Shown: one piece after another, positions 34,544-42,683 of the stretch
Numbering within the stretch: position 1 is the first letter of the stretch
How the letters are laid out: each line of letters begins with the position of its first letter
Source of the DNA: Methylococcales bacterium
GTDB lineage: Bacteria; Pseudomonadota; Gammaproteobacteria; Methylococcales; Methylomonadaceae
NCBI GenBank assembly: GCA_026399015.1
Contig: JAPLRS010000043.1
Span: forward strand, 1 to 64,000
DNA length: 64,000 bases
Reading direction: 5' to 3'
Made by a program: the position numbers and the translations under genes
Notes under the pieces: model-generated
The model's database searches: none
The model's input: the letters and a program-made list of their open reading frames with translations, nothing else
What the model was told of the DNA's origin: nothing

Positions 34544-34582
34544 AGTTTTAAACCAGTTAACTACCTCCTGGTGTTATACCTC

Positions 34583-34614
34583 CAAGCAGTTCCTCCTCAT
34601 AAATGCTCTGCTTG
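34583..34614. other. Hairpin in the 3' region of the small gene
   Basis: Perfect 7-bp arms CAAGCAG / CTGCTTG with an 18-base loop containing TTCCTCCTC, an anti-ribosome-site-like stretch. Lies between the 50-aa gene and its terminator; the 3' region could be a small RNA. Confidence 0.35.
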
Positions 34615-34621
34615 AATTTTC

Positions 34622-34660
34622 AACCCTCTTCTGCAAGTTAGCAGAAAAGGGTTTTTTTTT
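34622..34660 (+). terminator. Strong intrinsic terminator
   Basis: Arms AACCCTCTTCTGC / GCAGAAAAGGGTT (one mismatch), 6-base loop, then nine T. Ends the small-gene transcript just before the convergent end of the WbpM-like gene. Confidence 0.85.
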
Positions 34661-34669
34661 GCTTAAAAT

Positions 34670-36616
34670 TTATTGGCTTCTTTGATGTAAAAGATCGCTG
34701 ATGTGGCATTGCGGTGTAAATCCCGCTACAGCGCACTTTAAAAGTTCTCTAATTTCTGCAAAATCATCATTATTATGAGCAAGCTCTAGTGAATTTAATA
34801 ATTGTTCTAATTCTTTCCATTCAATAACATGCTCTTCAGCACGCATAATTCTTGGGTGATTGGTTTCAGTTACGTTGTCACCAATCAATAATTCTTCATA
34901 TAGTTTTTCACCGGGTCTTAAGCCAGTAAATTTAATTTCTATTTCACCTTCTGGTGAATGCTCGTTCTTTACGTCTAAGCCACTTAAATGAATCATGCGT
35001 TTTGCTAAATCTAGAATCCGAATAGGTTCGCCCATGTCTAAAACAAAAACATCGCCACCTTGGCTTAATGCGCCTGCTTGAATAACTAATTGAGAAGCTT
35101 CTGGGATGGTCATAAAGTATCTAATAATTCTGGCATCAGTAACAGTTACTGGGCCGCCTTGGGCTATTTGCTCTCTAAATAGAGGAACGACGGATCCAGA
35201 AGAGCCGAGTACATTACCAAAACGTACCATGGTAAAACGGGTACTACCTTGATCTGTATTTTGTAAGCTCAATGCTTGTAAGATAAGTTCTGCAAAGCGC
35301 TTAGTGGCCCCCATGGTATTGGTAGGTCTTACCGCTTTATCTGTAGAAATGAGTACAAATAATTCTACATTTGCTTTGAGTGCCGCCTGTGCTGTGTATA
35401 AAGTGCCAAAAATATTGTTATAGATGGCTTCTCCAGGATTATGCTCAACTAAAGGTACATGTTTGTAGGCTGCCGCGTGGTAAATCGTTTGAACTTTAAG
35501 GGTGTTACACGTCTTTTCAATGCGCTTGGCATTAGTGATTGAGCCCAAAATGGGAATAATTTCTACTTGAGTGCCATGAGCATTTTTACTAATGAGTTGC
35601 TTTAATTCTTTTTCAATGGAATAAAGTCCAAACTCGTTAATTTCATAAAGAATAAGACTGCGCGGTTTTAATTTGATAATTTGACGACATAACTCTGAAC
35701 CTATTGAGCCACCCGCACCAGTCACCATGACTACTTTCTGAGTGATATTAGCTTCTAATAGTGATTGATTTGGGCTTACTGGGTCTCTGCCTAATAAGTC
35801 GGCAATATCAACTTCTTGTAAGGTGTCTACGCTTATTCGGCCTTCAGCTATATCAGAAAGTCCTGGCATTGACATAACATGTACCTTGTAGGATTCTAGT
35901 ATGCGAATTAATTCACTAATTCTAGAGCGCTTTGCTGAGGGCATAGCCAATAAAACATTTGAAACGGCATGCCTATCGATAAGGTAATTTAACGCGCTTA
36001 AAGGATAAATGGCTAGGCCGTTTATTTTTCTTTTATGTAAGGTTTTATCATCATCTATAAAGGCAACGGCTTTAAAGTCATGGCCTTGAGCAAGTGCGGT
36101 GGCTAATTGCACGCCTGCACTGCCTGCGCCATAGATGACGACTTGTTTTTTACGAGTTTCTAATCTATTTCGTCTGCCAACAATACGAAAATAAACCTCA
36201 CCTAGCCACCAACGGGCAAAGAAACGACTGCTCCCTATGAGTAGCATAATAATTAGCCAGTTTAAGGGTGATACGGTTCTGGGTATTACTTTTATAGCAG
36301 ATTCATAGATAACAAAAGCAAAAAGTAACGCATACAGTGTTGAGGCTTGGACAATTGTCCATAAGGCCTTAAGTTCAATATAACGAATTATTGCCCTATA
36401 TAAACCTAGTTTAGTAAAAATAGGAATAGCGATGAAAGGCGCGGAGGCAAATAAATACCATTCATCACCTTTAGGCATATATAAAACGCCCCAGCGTAAT
36501 GAGAAACTGCACCAGAGCGCAAATAAAACAAAAAATACGTCGGTGCTAATTAAGATGACAGCCTTATATTTTTTATTGAGATTAATAAACCAATGAGCTA
36601 GTGCATTTTGTGTCAT
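34670..36616 (-). CDS. WbpM/CapD-like nucleotide-sugar 4,6-dehydratase
   Basis: 648 residues. Four N-terminal membrane spans (to about 125), a first Rossmann segment (VVIYGAGSAGVQLATALAQG) and the catalytic SDR domain starting VMVTGAGGSIGSELCRQI. STDKAVRPTNTMGATKRFAE has the Met-x-x-x-Lys site in place of Tyr-x-x-x-Lys, typical of WbpM/FlaA1 dehydratases. It converts UDP-GlcNAc to the 4-keto-6-deoxy intermediate. Together with the two upstream genes it forms the trio seen as wbpV-wbpL-wbpM in Pseudomonas O-antigen loci. Confidence 0.93.
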   Translation of the reverse strand: MTQNALAHWFINLNKKYKAVILISTDVFFVLFALWCSFSLRWGVLYMPKGDEWYLFASAPFIAIPIFTKLGLYRAIIRYIELKALWTIVQASTLYALLFAFVIYESAIKVIPRTVSPLNWLIIMLLIGSSRFFARWWLGEVYFRIVGRRNRLETRKKQVVIYGAGSAGVQLATALAQGHDFKAVAFIDDDKTLHKRKINGLAIYPLSALNYLIDRHAVSNVLLAMPSAKRSRISELIRILESYKVHVMSMPGLSDIAEGRISVDTLQEVDIADLLGRDPVSPNQSLLEANITQKVVMVTGAGGSIGSELCRQIIKLKPRSLILYEINEFGLYSIEKELKQLISKNAHGTQVEIIPILGSITNAKRIEKTCNTLKVQTIYHAAAYKHVPLVEHNPGEAIYNNIFGTLYTAQAALKANVELFVLISTDKAVRPTNTMGATKRFAELILQALSLQNTDQGSTRFTMVRFGNVLGSSGSVVPLFREQIAQGGPVTVTDARIIRYFMTIPEASQLVIQAGALSQGGDVFVLDMGEPIRILDLAKRMIHLSGLDVKNEHSPEGEIEIKFTGLRPGEKLYEELLIGDNVTETNHPRIMRAEEHVIEWKELEQLLNSLELAHNNDDFAEIRELLKCAVAGFTPQCHISDLLHQRSQ

Positions 36617-37659
36617 TTATCTTCTCTTAGCCCAGCTTTAAAATGAAAAGCTAATAGTAGTAAGGGCAAATAAGCTAGGGTAAGACCTATAATAGGGCTT
36701 AGTTTAGCTAATCCTACACATAAAGCCAAAGGTGTTAACCAAAACAGATTAATAAAGGTAACGGTGAGTGACACTATTTTGTGAGATTTGTATTGGCGTG
36801 ACGCGTATTGATAAGCATGACTACGGTGCGCTTCATAGACTTTTTCACCTTGTAAAAAGCGTCTAAGTAATGTCAATGTGGCATCAACAATAAAAACGCC
36901 TAATAAGATTAGCCAACTCCACAAAAATAGTGGGTTAAGCCATGCGGCTTGTATAGAAAATAAACCTAGTATTAATCCTAAGAAGCCACTGCACGCATCA
37001 CCCATAAATATTTTTGCAGGTGGAAAGTTCCATATTAAGAATCCTGACACTGCAGAGGCTAATAACAAAGGTAATAAAGCGGGTGCGTAATTTTCACTAG
37101 TTAGAACATAGAGTAAAGCACCACCTATACAGGTAGTAATGGCTTGTAAACTCGCTAGCCCATCAATACCATCCATAAAATTATAGAGGTTAAGCAGCCA
37201 AACTAAATATAAAAGTCCTAGTAGTTGACCTAACCAGCCTAAATTGAAAACTAGTGGTTCGTAGCCAAAGGGTAGGTTGATTAATAATGGCGGAAAGCCA
37301 CCTAAGCAATATAAGCCCCAAGTTGCAGAGGAAAAGTGTGCAAGTAAGCGCCAGCGTGCGGGAATATGACCATGATCATCTAAAAAGCCTATGACTGCTG
37401 AACCAGTACCTGCACCTAGAAATGCCCATAGGGTGCTGATTGGAATAATGTCTAGCTTTGATAATATAGGCAGCCCAATAAGAAAGACTAAAACAATAGC
37501 AACCCCACCACCTCTTGGTGTGGGGGTGCTATGAGAACTGCGGGAGTTGGGTATGTCTATTAGTTGTCTTGATAAAGCGTAACGGCGCAAAAAGCTGGTT
37601 AATACTACGGTTAAGAGTAATGTAAGCAGGCCAATGAGGGCTGGTGTAATTAGTGTCAT
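36613..37659 (-). CDS. WecA/WbpL-like undecaprenyl-phosphate sugar-phosphate transferase
   Basis: Polytopic membrane enzyme of 348 residues, MraY/WecA family. Catalytic motifs: STPTPRGGGVAIVLVFLIG, GFLDDHGHIPARWRLLAH and LYNFMDGIDGLASLQA; KIFMGDACSGFLG follows and a cytoplasmic His loop is at RSHAYQYASR. It starts glycan assembly on undecaprenyl phosphate. Overlaps the dehydratase gene by ATGA. Confidence 0.94.
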   Translation of the reverse strand: MTLITPALIGLLTLLLTVVLTSFLRRYALSRQLIDIPNSRSSHSTPTPRGGGVAIVLVFLIGLPILSKLDIIPISTLWAFLGAGTGSAVIGFLDDHGHIPARWRLLAHFSSATWGLYCLGGFPPLLINLPFGYEPLVFNLGWLGQLLGLLYLVWLLNLYNFMDGIDGLASLQAITTCIGGALLYVLTSENYAPALLPLLLASAVSGFLIWNFPPAKIFMGDACSGFLGLILGLFSIQAAWLNPLFLWSWLILLGVFIVDATLTLLRRFLQGEKVYEAHRSHAYQYASRQYKSHKIVSLTVTFINLFWLTPLALCVGLAKLSPIIGLTLAYLPLLLLAFHFKAGLREDK

Positions 37660-37694
37660 GCTTAAATTAAACAGGTTGTGAATATAAAAGAACG

Positions 37695-38678
37695 TTAGTT
37701 TGATAGGTTATTTTTATAAAATAACGCTGTTTTAGCAAGCGCTGCGTCCATTTTTATGGCAGGTGTCCAGTTTAACAGTTTATAGGTTTTAGAAACATCG
37801 ACTTGTAAAGAACTGCATAAGCGTTGTGCAAAGGCTTTTTTGCCAATGATAACAGCGACCGCTTGCAATAATGAGCTAGGGATAGGTATTAATAGCGCCT
37901 TTTTGTCTAAGGCTTTTGCCATGCTTCTTAATAATTCGGGTGTTGAGACATCAAGTCCGTCTGAGACCAAAAATGTTTCATTTGCGGCGGCAGGGTGATT
38001 TATGCAGCAACTGATTAAATCAATAAGGTTGTCTAAGGCGACTAGGCTACGTTTGTTATTGATGGCGCCTAAAGGTAATGGAATGCTTTTATTTAAAAAA
38101 CTCATCATGTTTTTAAAGTTAGCTTTAACACCGGGGCCGTAGATTAAAGGTGGGCGAATAATCACGACTTCTAAGCCCGTATCATTTGCTAACTGTCGCA
38201 AGGCAATTTCGGCTTCAAGTTTAGAAACGCCATAAGGATCAACTGGGGCGGGTTCATCTTCGGGTGTATAGGGGCGATTAGGCTCTGTGCCTTCACCGTT
38301 TACTTTAATGGAGCTTAAAAAAATAAAACGTTTTACACCCGCTTTAACAGCGGATTTTGCAAGCTGTAATGTGCCCTCTACATTTACATTACGATAAGCG
38401 GTTTGTGCGTCTGATGCGATATCATGCATTACATGAACGCGGGCGGCTAGATGAATAACGGTATCAACGCCTGATAATGCTGATGTCCAATCAGTATCAG
38501 CGTTAATTTCTTCAATGGCTATTTGATGAGCTTTATTTGATGCTTCATCTATTTTACGAACGGCTGCAATAATTTTATAACTTTGGTGTGCTAATGACTC
38601 GCAAAGTGCTTTGCCGACAAATCCATTGGCACCGGTAATGAGTATAGTTTTATTTTTTAGGATAGAGGCGTTAGGCAA
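37695..38678 (-). CDS. WbpV-like NAD-dependent epimerase/reductase
   Basis: SDR extended family, 327 residues. NAD motif ILITGANGFVGKALCESL, HLAARVHVMHD, and the catalytic Tyr-x-x-x-Lys in YGVSKLEAEIAL. Closest in style to WbpV/WbiB-type enzymes that reduce the 4-keto-6-deoxy sugar to UDP-D-FucNAc or UDP-QuiNAc; a 4-epimerase is the alternative. First gene of the trio, 35 bases before the WbpL-like gene. Confidence 0.88.
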   Translation of the reverse strand: MPNASILKNKTILITGANGFVGKALCESLAHQSYKIIAAVRKIDEASNKAHQIAIEEINADTDWTSALSGVDTVIHLAARVHVMHDIASDAQTAYRNVNVEGTLQLAKSAVKAGVKRFIFLSSIKVNGEGTEPNRPYTPEDEPAPVDPYGVSKLEAEIALRQLANDTGLEVVIIRPPLIYGPGVKANFKNMMSFLNKSIPLPLGAINNKRSLVALDNLIDLISCCINHPAAANETFLVSDGLDVSTPELLRSMAKALDKKALLIPIPSSLLQAVAVIIGKKAFAQRLCSSLQVDVSKTYKLLNWTPAIKMDAALAKTALFYKNNLSN

Positions 38679-38823
38679 GGATTTCTCTGAGTGAGTTTGA
38701 ATAATAAATTTGGGGTTATTATAGCCTGAGAGTTGGTGATTGATTAATTGTTTGGGATTAAATAAATAATCTGCGTAGAATACACATCAAATGATGCTGT
38801 TTTTGATGTTTTATGGAGGGGTT

Positions 38824-39021
38824 ATGCGTACAACACTCAATTTAGATGACGAGTTGCTGGCGCAAGCGCAGCGATTGAGTGGGTTAACGGAGCGGACTCA
38901 GTTAGTTCGAGAAGCTTTACTTGCATTAGTGCAACGTGAAAGTGCCAAGAGATTAGCGCAGTTGGGTGGTACTCAAGTAGACTTGAAATCTATACCTAGG
39001 CGTCAGGATGCAACTGAATGA
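38824..39021 (+). CDS. vapB: VapB-type antitoxin
   Basis: 65 residues from ATG 38824, with GGAGG five bases before. N-terminal ribbon-helix-helix (MRTTLNLDDELLAQAQRLSG and KTQLV-like TERTQLVREALLALVQRE), then a short toxin-binding tail (LGGTQVDLKSIPRR). Binds its own promoter and inhibits the partner toxin. Overlaps vapC by ATGA. Confidence 0.92.
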   Translation: MRTTLNLDDELLAQAQRLSGLTERTQLVREALLALVQRESAKRLAQLGGTQVDLKSIPRRQDATE

Positions 39022-39389
39022 TATTAATTGATACCTCAGTTTGGATAGATCATTTACGCCAAAGAGATGATCATTTGGTGATCACATTATTGGCAGGGCA
39101 TGTTTTAATTCATCCTTGGGTCATTGGAGAAATAGCGTGTGGCTCACTCAAAGACCGAGAACAAATCTTAGATTTATTGCGCTCTTTACCACTTTGTTCG
39201 GTTGCACTTGAGGATGAAGTATTGCTTTTTATAGAGCAAAATAAATTGATGGCGCGCGGGATTGGTTATGTAGATGTGAATTTGTTGGCGTCTACTAAGT
39301 TATCAGGTGCAACACTTTGGACGCGAGATAAACGTCTTTTAATCATAGCTAAAGAAATGAACATCGCTTATCCTGAAATTTTACATTGA
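39018..39389 (+). CDS. vapC: VapC-type PIN-domain toxin ribonuclease
   Basis: 123 residues. PIN-domain acidic residues are visible: ILIDTSVWIDHLR (Asp 4), the Glu in HPWVIGEIACGSL, and YVDVNLLAST with LWTRDKRLL (Asp 89 and Asp 104 region). Likely a Mg-dependent RNase acting on tRNA or rRNA. Looks intact, with its antitoxin directly upstream. Confidence 0.93.
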   Translation: MILIDTSVWIDHLRQRDDHLVITLLAGHVLIHPWVIGEIACGSLKDREQILDLLRSLPLCSVALEDEVLLFIEQNKLMARGIGYVDVNLLASTKLSGATLWTRDKRLLIIAKEMNIAYPEILH

Positions 39390-39397
39390 GCATTAAA

Positions 39398-39530
39398 ATG
39401 TGACTACAACAATCCGCTATAAGCACTGCCTTTGCCGAAACCTTTGGTGAAGATGCCAATATTTAGTTGTTTGGATCATGGGTAGATGACAATAAACGGG
39501 ATGAAGATATTGAATTTCATTAATAAACCA
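39398..39530 (+). pseudogene. Remnant of MNT nucleotidyltransferase (MntA-like)
   Basis: One reading frame from about 39404 gives TTQSAISTAFAETFGEDANI, stop, LFGSWVDDNKRDEDIEFH, stop. This matches the N-terminus of MNT-domain antitoxins (..FGEDARI-LFGSR-DD-RGGDID..). An ATG with one extra base (ATGTGACT), an internal TAG and an early stop make it a pseudogene. Confidence 0.75.
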
Positions 39531-39631
39531 GAAAGTTAGACGTGGCTACGATTGTCCGATCAGAATTGGTTTTTTTGACGAAATTGCAGATTGCGAACAA
39601 CATCCGATTTGTATGGAGAGGTCTTAAAACA

Positions 39632-39977
39632 ATGCCTCTTAAATATCTCACAGCTAGAACTAGCTATATTATAGGTAGTCAAGTGAATGGTAAGGCTCAT
39701 ATAGAAGGTGATTGGGATATTGCCATTCTTTGGCATCGACAGCCAGAGTTAAACATAATGACATTATTGGCCCAAACAGAAACATTATGTCGAACTTTAG
39801 CTCACTTACTTGAAGTATCAGAAGATAAATAGACTTGATTTATCTAAGCAATGCATGACTCTCTATGCGAGCTTTAGTAGCAGAATAAGACCATGTGCTT
39901 AAAGAAGAAGATACATTGGCATGGCATTATTTTTTACAACTTAACTAGCGTGAGCTAGAAGAATATTATTGGAGTCA
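39632..39977 (+). pseudogene. Second MNT-domain remnant, frameshifted
   Basis: The frame open to 39832 contains YIIGSQVNGKAHIEGDWDIA, the GS-x10-D-x-D nucleotidyltransferase motif, and TLAHLLEVSEDK. After that stop, a one-base shift restores IDLIYLS, and another frame shows LKEEDTLAWHYFLQLN and RELEEYYWSQ, as in MntA C-termini. The upstream part of the open frame from 39542 belongs to older debris. Broken by at least two frameshifts. Confidence 0.7.
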
Positions 39978-39983
39978 GTGTTA

Positions 39984-40095
39984 TGCGTAATCGTATTGTT
40001 CATGAGTATATGACCTTGGTATTTGCGTGAATAGAACAACAAGATTATCAATTTATCGTAGACTTTTTACGTGAACCTATTTTTATAAAACAACC
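39984..40095 (+). pseudogene. HEPN (HepT-like) toxin remnant
   Basis: Reads MRNRIVHEYMTLVFA, stop, then IEQQDYQFIVDFLREPI. RNRIVHEY carries the Arg-x4-6-His catalytic motif of HEPN RNases with its flanks, but the N-terminal half is gone and a stop interrupts the rest. Bases 40010-40080 recur at 42545-42615 with two differences. Between here and 40230 I see nothing else. Confidence 0.75.
40010..40080 (+). repeat. 71-bp direct repeat, copy 1
   Basis: Identical to 42545-42615 at 69 of 71 positions, from ATGACCTTGG to GTGAACC. Both are HepT C-terminal remnants and flank the DHH gene and cysC. Confidence 0.9.
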
Positions 40096-40229
40096 AACCT
40101 AATCAACGTCAGCCAAATAGATCGACAAAGAAAATTGTGCAATTAATGCAAAAGAAGTCATTGATTTTATTTATATAAAAACAATAAGTTATGGCGAAGT
40201 GGTGCTAATGAGATAAAATTTTCGTTTGT

Positions 40230-41186
40230 TTAATTGTATTTAGTTGAAAATGCTTCAATGAATAAATTAAGTTCATCTTGCTGTAAATGGTTAATGCCAG
40301 CGGCGTTTTTTCTGCCACCGCCACTGGTAAATGAAGCGCATAGTTCATCAGCTCCAATTGGTCTTATTATTGGGGCTCTAACGCTTACCTGATAGCCTAC
40401 GTTTTTATTGCAAGTAATCATTGCATGGGCTCTTTCTGGATATTTATTTGCTAATTGATTACTAAAAACTTCACTGATCCGTCTTGCCCAAGATTCATCC
40501 GGTAAAATAGTCACACTAATAGTGGATGTTTGGTATATGGGTTTGGTCAGCGAGGCTTTAGCCATGTCATCAGCATAACCGGTTAATAATTTTTGATATA
40601 TTAAGCTATTATCATCAATGAAATCGAAGGGCGATTTGTAATTTAAAAGGTAAAGAAATAAATAATCAGGCTCAAAATGTAAGTCTGATAGCTCATTACC
40701 ATAGCTATTGTAATTTATACAAATGCCAAGCGATTTTAGTTGATCATATTGATGATTAGTTAAATTTGATTGCTGCGCTAATTTTTCTGCAATTAATAAC
40801 AGATTATCACCACAGGCCGCTGTTATTGCCCAATCACGATATTTTCCAGCTAAATAATTATCAACCAGTAAGCTAGTACAAGTATTTGAGGAAGTATCAA
40901 TAAATGTGGTTAATTTAGGATGAGATGGAATATCCCCAGTTTCATGATGGTCAAAATATAAAATTGAAGCACCCTTAGTAAGCAGATTATCAAGTGACGA
41001 ACGATTCTTTTTTAAAGATATATCAAGTACGGTAACTATATCGCCATTCTGTGCGTTCACTTGTTTAAGTAATTCAATCTCTCTTTTAATACCTGTTATC
41101 AATTTTGACTTGACAGGTTGATCTAATCTTAATTGCAGAAGTGAGCAAATTCCATCTGCGTCACCGTTGAATACATCAATATGCAT
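40230..41186 (-). CDS. DHH-family phosphoesterase
   Basis: 318 residues. The DHH domain is visible in order: VFNGDADGICSLLQLR, VTVLDISLKKN, LYFDHHETGDIPSHP. A DHHA1 RNA-binding-like domain with SFTSGGGRKNAAGIN sits at the C-terminus. Metal-binding Asp and His residues are all in place. Family members cleave oligoribonucleotides, cyclic dinucleotides or pAp. Since a CysC makes PAPS next door and sulfotransfer releases pAp, a pAp-phosphatase role is an attractive inference, but substrate cannot be read from sequence. Divergent from cysC. Confidence 0.85.
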   Translation of the reverse strand: MHIDVFNGDADGICSLLQLRLDQPVKSKLITGIKREIELLKQVNAQNGDIVTVLDISLKKNRSSLDNLLTKGASILYFDHHETGDIPSHPKLTTFIDTSSNTCTSLLVDNYLAGKYRDWAITAACGDNLLLIAEKLAQQSNLTNHQYDQLKSLGICINYNSYGNELSDLHFEPDYLFLYLLNYKSPFDFIDDNSLIYQKLLTGYADDMAKASLTKPIYQTSTISVTILPDESWARRISEVFSNQLANKYPERAHAMITCNKNVGYQVSVRAPIIRPIGADELCASFTSGGGRKNAAGINHLQQDELNLFIEAFSTKYN

Positions 41187-41516
41187 AATTCAATTACCTA
41201 TATATTATCGATTTGTCTTCATCATGTGATTATTTGGTATTTATTAAGAGACAATAAATGAATATCAGATAGAGTTTCATAGAAACTAAGTATTCATATT
41301 TTGAGAACAAGAATTACCTAACAATAAGTTTATAAATATGTGAAAAATAGAAATGTAATTATTCTTCGTGATATTATAATTTATCAAAGTTTCGTTTATG
41401 CATACCAATTTTGAAATTAAAGTGCGGGTAAGGGAAAGTATCTTGAATTTATTTCTACTAGTGAAATAGTTTATAAAACGAAGTAAATTACTTAGATGCT
41501 TAAGGCAAGTTTATTG
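41187..41516. other. 330-base divergent promoter region
   Basis: AT-rich spacer between the DHH gene and cysC. It should hold both promoters. The only clear structure is a small dyad AGTTTC-ATA-GAAACT at 41273-41287. No gene seen. Confidence 0.5.
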
Positions 41517-42122
41517 ATGACTAATAAAAGTACAAATACAGTTTGGCATAATGCGTCGGTATCACGTGCAGATCGTGAAATCTTACATAAACATAAAAGT
41601 GTTGTCGTATGGTTTACTGGTTTATCAGGATCAGGTAAATCAACTCTAGCGCATGCTGTAGAGGAATATTTATATAGAAATGGTAAATCAACTTATGTTT
41701 TGGATGGAGATAATGTTCGTCATGGTTTGTGTAGTGATTTAGGTTTTAGTGATAAAGATCGTATAGAAAATATTAGAAGAATAGGTGAGGTGGCAAAACT
41801 ATTAACTGAAGCGGGGATTATAACATTAACAGCGTTTATTTCGCCTTTTAGAGCTGATCGTGATGAAGTTAGGAAGCGTTTTCCTCATGGGGATTTTTTA
41901 GAAATATATTGTGAGTGTCCAATTGAAACTTGTGAAACAAGAGATGTAAAAGGTTTATATAAAAAAGCTAGAGCAGGTGAAATTCCATTTTTTACTGGTA
42001 TTGGCTCACCTTATCAAGCTCCTCTAAGGCCAGAAATGATATTAAATACAAATGAATTAAATATCAACGAATGTGTAAATAAAGTAGTGGATCTTTTAAT
42101 TAAAAAATACATTTTAGAATGA
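41517..42122 (+). CDS. cysC: Adenylylsulfate (APS) kinase
   Basis: 201 residues from ATG 41517 (AAGG eleven bases upstream); an ATG at 41496 would add seven. Transfers phosphate from ATP to APS, making PAPS. P-loop [11 protein letters not shown], substrate motif [25 protein letters not shown] and the signature [14 protein letters not shown] are intact. No ATP sulfurylase or PAPS reductase lies nearby; the sulfotransferase 3.8 kb downstream suggests that PAPS is used to sulfate a polysaccharide. More AT-rich than housekeeping genes in the window. Confidence 0.96.
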   Translation: MTNKSTNTVWHNASVSRADREILHKHKSVVVWFTGLSGSGKSTLAHAVEEYLYRNGKSTYVLDGDNVRHGLCSDLGFSDKDRIENIRRIGEVAKLLTEAGIITLTAFISPFRADRDEVRKRFPHGDFLEIYCECPIETCETRDVKGLYKKARAGEIPFFTGIGSPYQAPLRPEMILNTNELNINECVNKVVDLLIKKYILE

Positions 42123-42389
42123 ATTTATTTTTTATGCGTAAGTGATAAATAAATGGAAGTATTTGGGCTTTTTTATCGCGAATAATAGGTATTGGCTCAA
42201 ATCTTATTTTTAATATGCATTCTTGTGAGAATGCTGTCGCCAGATGAAATGCGTACATATTTTATTTGAGGCTTGGTGATATGGTAATGTTGCAATTCTT
42301 TCAGATTACAAGTTTACATTCAACAATCGGATTAATTGCACTATTTATTTTAGTTAATTGTTTACAATGCCATTGGTAAGACCAAACAT

Positions 42390-42615
42390 TTATCAAAAGC
42401 ATTAGGTGAATCAGTGCCCGTCTCCGCTTATGACAGTTTTGCCAATTTACACTCTAAAAAACTAATAACTGATGCTTAACTCCAACAATGGAACGCTGCA
42501 GTGGGTTTGCGTAACCGTATTGTCCAATATATGTATGTGTTGATATGACCTTGGTATTTGCGTTAATAGAACAACAAGATTATCAATTTATCGTAGACTT
42601 TTTACGTGAACCAAT
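42390..42615 (+). pseudogene. Second HEPN (HepT-like) remnant
   Basis: One frame reads LSKALGESVPVSAYDSFANL, HSKKLITDA, stop, LQQWNAAVGLRNRIVQ, closely like HepT toxins (..LG-P-s--d-F--L...mvGLRNRIVH). The catalytic His is lost, stops occur in frame and a few bases are inserted after RNRIV. The end (42545-42615) repeats 40010-40080. The rest of 42123-42683 holds no other gene that I can support. Confidence 0.75.
42545..42615 (+). repeat. 71-bp direct repeat, copy 2
   Basis: Near-identical to 40010-40080, see that entry. It differs at two positions, including a G to T change within TTTGCGT(G/T)AATAG. Confidence 0.9.
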
Positions 42616-42683
42616 TTAAATGTAATAGTATTTCTTCTTTCACATTATTATTGCTGAACTATTAATAAATTACTCCATTTCCT

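Noticed and set aside
39542-39832. Intact 96-aa nucleotidyltransferase antitoxin
   Set aside because: The frame joins unrelated debris to an MNT core, ends early, and the remainder of the domain continues in other frames, so it is treated as a pseudogene.
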